Source: Stenotrophomonas lacuserhaii (lineage in GTDB: Bacteria > Pseudomonadota > Gammaproteobacteria > Xanthomonadales > Xanthomonadaceae). From it: a stretch of DNA of 35,583 bases. Below the pieces are notes generated by a model. That model did not search any database. It was not told where the DNA came from and saw nothing but the letters and a program-made list of their open reading frames with translations. The DNA is taken from positions 1-35,583 of the forward strand of contig NZ_JACSQS010000005.1 of the NCBI RefSeq assembly GCF_014836545.1, read 5' to 3'. Made by a program: the position numbers and the translations under genes. The first letter of the stretch is position 1, and every line of letters starts with the position of its first letter. Below, piece by piece: positions 34,454 through 35,583 of the stretch.

Positions 34454-34476
34454 GTGCCGACCAAGGTCGGCACTAC
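34454..34476. repeat. Single SMAG/REP palindrome
   Basis: Stem GTGCCGACC (34454-34462), loop AA, GGTCGGCAC (34465-34473), with CTAC at 34473-34476. On the minus strand this reads GTAGTGCCGACC..., the canonical SMAG form. It lies 8 bp after the nadC stop. Confidence 0.88.
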
Positions 34477-34551
34477 GTCACCCGACAGATGCACCCGCTA
34501 TTCACGTGCACACTGAGACGCTGCGCCCCTCCCCCTTCTGCGGAGCACCGC

Positions 34552-35490
34552 ATGCGCCGGTTGCTGCTTGCCTGCCTGTTGCCCTTCTCCGCCCTCGGTC
34601 TGTCCAGCGTCAGCACCGATGCCGCGGCGGCCGAAGCCTGCGATGTGCCGCCGCCCTATGGCTTGAGTCCGTTGGCCCTGTCGATCCGGCAGACCGCCTG
34701 CAATGAACACCGCCTGTGGTTTCGTCCGTTCATCGACCGCGAAGGGCGCGCCGCCAGCCTGGCGGTGACCGAAGCGGAGAATGAGCACCTCGCCGACAAC
34801 GGTCTGATTGCCTGGCAACGGGTCTCCGGTTACTGGCGCGACAGCGGCACCTTGAATGCGATGGGCGCGATTCCCGGCGCCAGCAGCTGTATCGCCCCGT
34901 TGGGATCGCGCTACACCGACAGCGACTGTCGAGCCTTCCTGATCGACAATCCCTGGTCGGCCGCCTTTATTTCCTGGGTGATGGTGCGCGCCGGGGTTCC
35001 CGGCTTCAACGCCTCCCCGCGCCACATCGATTACATCCGTGCCGCCTACAACGGCGCATCGCCCTATCGTCTTGCCGATCCGGCAGCGGAAAAACCTGCC
35101 GTCGGCGACCTGCTCTGCTTCCTGCGCGACCGCCGGGAGACCCTGACCTACACCGGCCTGGTGCAGGCGCTGGGCAACGGCTCGGTGGGTCACTGGAAGT
35201 CGCATTGCGAGGTCGTGGTCTCGGCCAACATGGGCGGCGACCGCACCCTGTACCTGGTCGGCGGCAACGTCCTCAATACGGTAGCGATGCGCATGCTGAT
35301 GCTCGACCGAAGTGGCCGCATCGAACTGCCGACCAAGCGCGACGCCGAGCCGGACGGGATCGCGCCGATGTGCACGCCGGGACGCGAAGAGGAATGCAGT
35401 TTCAACCGGCAGGACTGGGCGGCGCTGTTGAAGCTGACGGCGGCCGCGCCGATGCAGGCGCCTTTGCCGCTGGCTGCGCCTACGGAGTGA
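34552..35490 (+). CDS. Exported DUF2272-type protein
   Basis: A 312-residue protein with a Sec signal peptide (MRRLLLACLLPFSALG ... DAAAAEAC; likely cleavage near residue 27). The mature part resembles DUF2272, a CHAP/NlpC-like domain: NPWSAAFISWVMVRAGVPGF, then ASPRHIDYI, VGDLLCFLRD and SHCEVVVSANMGG. In CHAP and NlpC amidases a cysteine begins the helix equivalent to WSAAFISW; here the position is Ser136, while His218 is present. DUF2272 function is not known to me, so cell-wall amidase activity is only a possibility. The frame opens at 34489, but GGAG lies 6 bp before the ATG at 34552. Confidence 0.82.
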   Translation: MRRLLLACLLPFSALGLSSVSTDAAAAEACDVPPPYGLSPLALSIRQTACNEHRLWFRPFIDREGRAASLAVTEAENEHLADNGLIAWQRVSGYWRDSGTLNAMGAIPGASSCIAPLGSRYTDSDCRAFLIDNPWSAAFISWVMVRAGVPGFNASPRHIDYIRAAYNGASPYRLADPAAEKPAVGDLLCFLRDRRETLTYTGLVQALGNGSVGHWKSHCEVVVSANMGGDRTLYLVGGNVLNTVAMRMLMLDRSGRIELPTKRDAEPDGIAPMCTPGREEECSFNRQDWAALLKLTAAAPMQAPLPLAAPTE

Positions 35491-35548
35491 GGGTCGAACG
35501 GGTGAGACCCCCTCGCGGGTGGCTTTTAGGGCGGCAACTGGGGTGGGC

Positions 35549-35583
<35 letters not shown>

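Noticed and set aside
35503..35527. Terminator after the DUF2272 gene (ACCCCC...GGGTGGCTTTT)
   Set aside because: The arms pair imperfectly with two mismatches in seven and the T run is only four; not supported.

Overview
The window is about 35.6 kb of high-GC DNA with near-continuous coding, and it fits a gammaproteobacterium of the Xanthomonadaceae/Lysobacteraceae, most likely Stenotrophomonas. The strongest pointers are short palindromic repeats with a GTAG/CTAC tetranucleotide beside the stem (the SMAG type of REP known from S. maltophilia), an Oar-like TonB-dependent receptor, and protein sequences of Xanthomonas/Stenotrophomonas type. I cannot assign a species. The left edge cuts a tRNA-Gly gene and the right edge is a run of 33 G, so the window looks like a complete draft contig.

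Layout. (1) 1-8735, all minus strand: exbB-exbD-msbA-lpxK-kdsB, then a thioredoxin-fold/NHL protein, uvrC, pgsA and tRNA-Gly. This is an envelope block (Kdo activation, lipid A 4'-kinase, lipid A flippase, ExbBD motor) running into nucleotide excision repair and phospholipid synthesis. Several neighbours overlap by ATGA. (2) 8467-13271, minus strand: an OmpR-family response regulator, its histidine kinase and comEC, whose reading frame runs on into exbB. (3) 13394-14048: two small unknown genes facing each other. (4) 14234-16555: uvrB followed by tRNA-Val and its terminator. (5) 16700-17363: a plus-strand GspH/FimT pilin, a shared terminator and tRNA-Asn. (6) 17418-24418, minus strand: the minor pilin/assembly operon fimT-pilV-pilW-pilX-pilY1-pilE. 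(7) 24543-24675: a SMAG repeat cluster, then ppnN. (8) 26193-29417: a large Oar-like receptor with a terminator and a roughly 240-bp leader/promoter region. (9) 29660-31429: an SDR homologue and a monothiol glutaredoxin, divergent from a superoxide-dismutase homologue; both enzyme-family proteins have lost key catalytic or metal-binding residues. (10) 31443-33255: SMAG cluster, purK and purE. (11) 33314-35490: a cysteine-free Trm112-like protein, nadC and an exported DUF2272-type protein.

How the parts connect. UvrB and UvrC act in the same excision repair pathway. The pilus operon, the separate FimT-like pilin with a C-terminal GRxR motif and the ComEC DNA channel are all components expected for natural transformation. 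PurE and PurK perform consecutive purine steps. LpxK, MsbA and KdsB serve lipopolysaccharide synthesis and export.

I found no CRISPR array, phage, transposase or obvious defence system. The most unusual signals are the two degenerate redox-family homologues around the glutaredoxin gene, the FimT GRxR contrast, the comEC/exbB overlap and a direct repeat with 11-bp period upstream of the response regulator.
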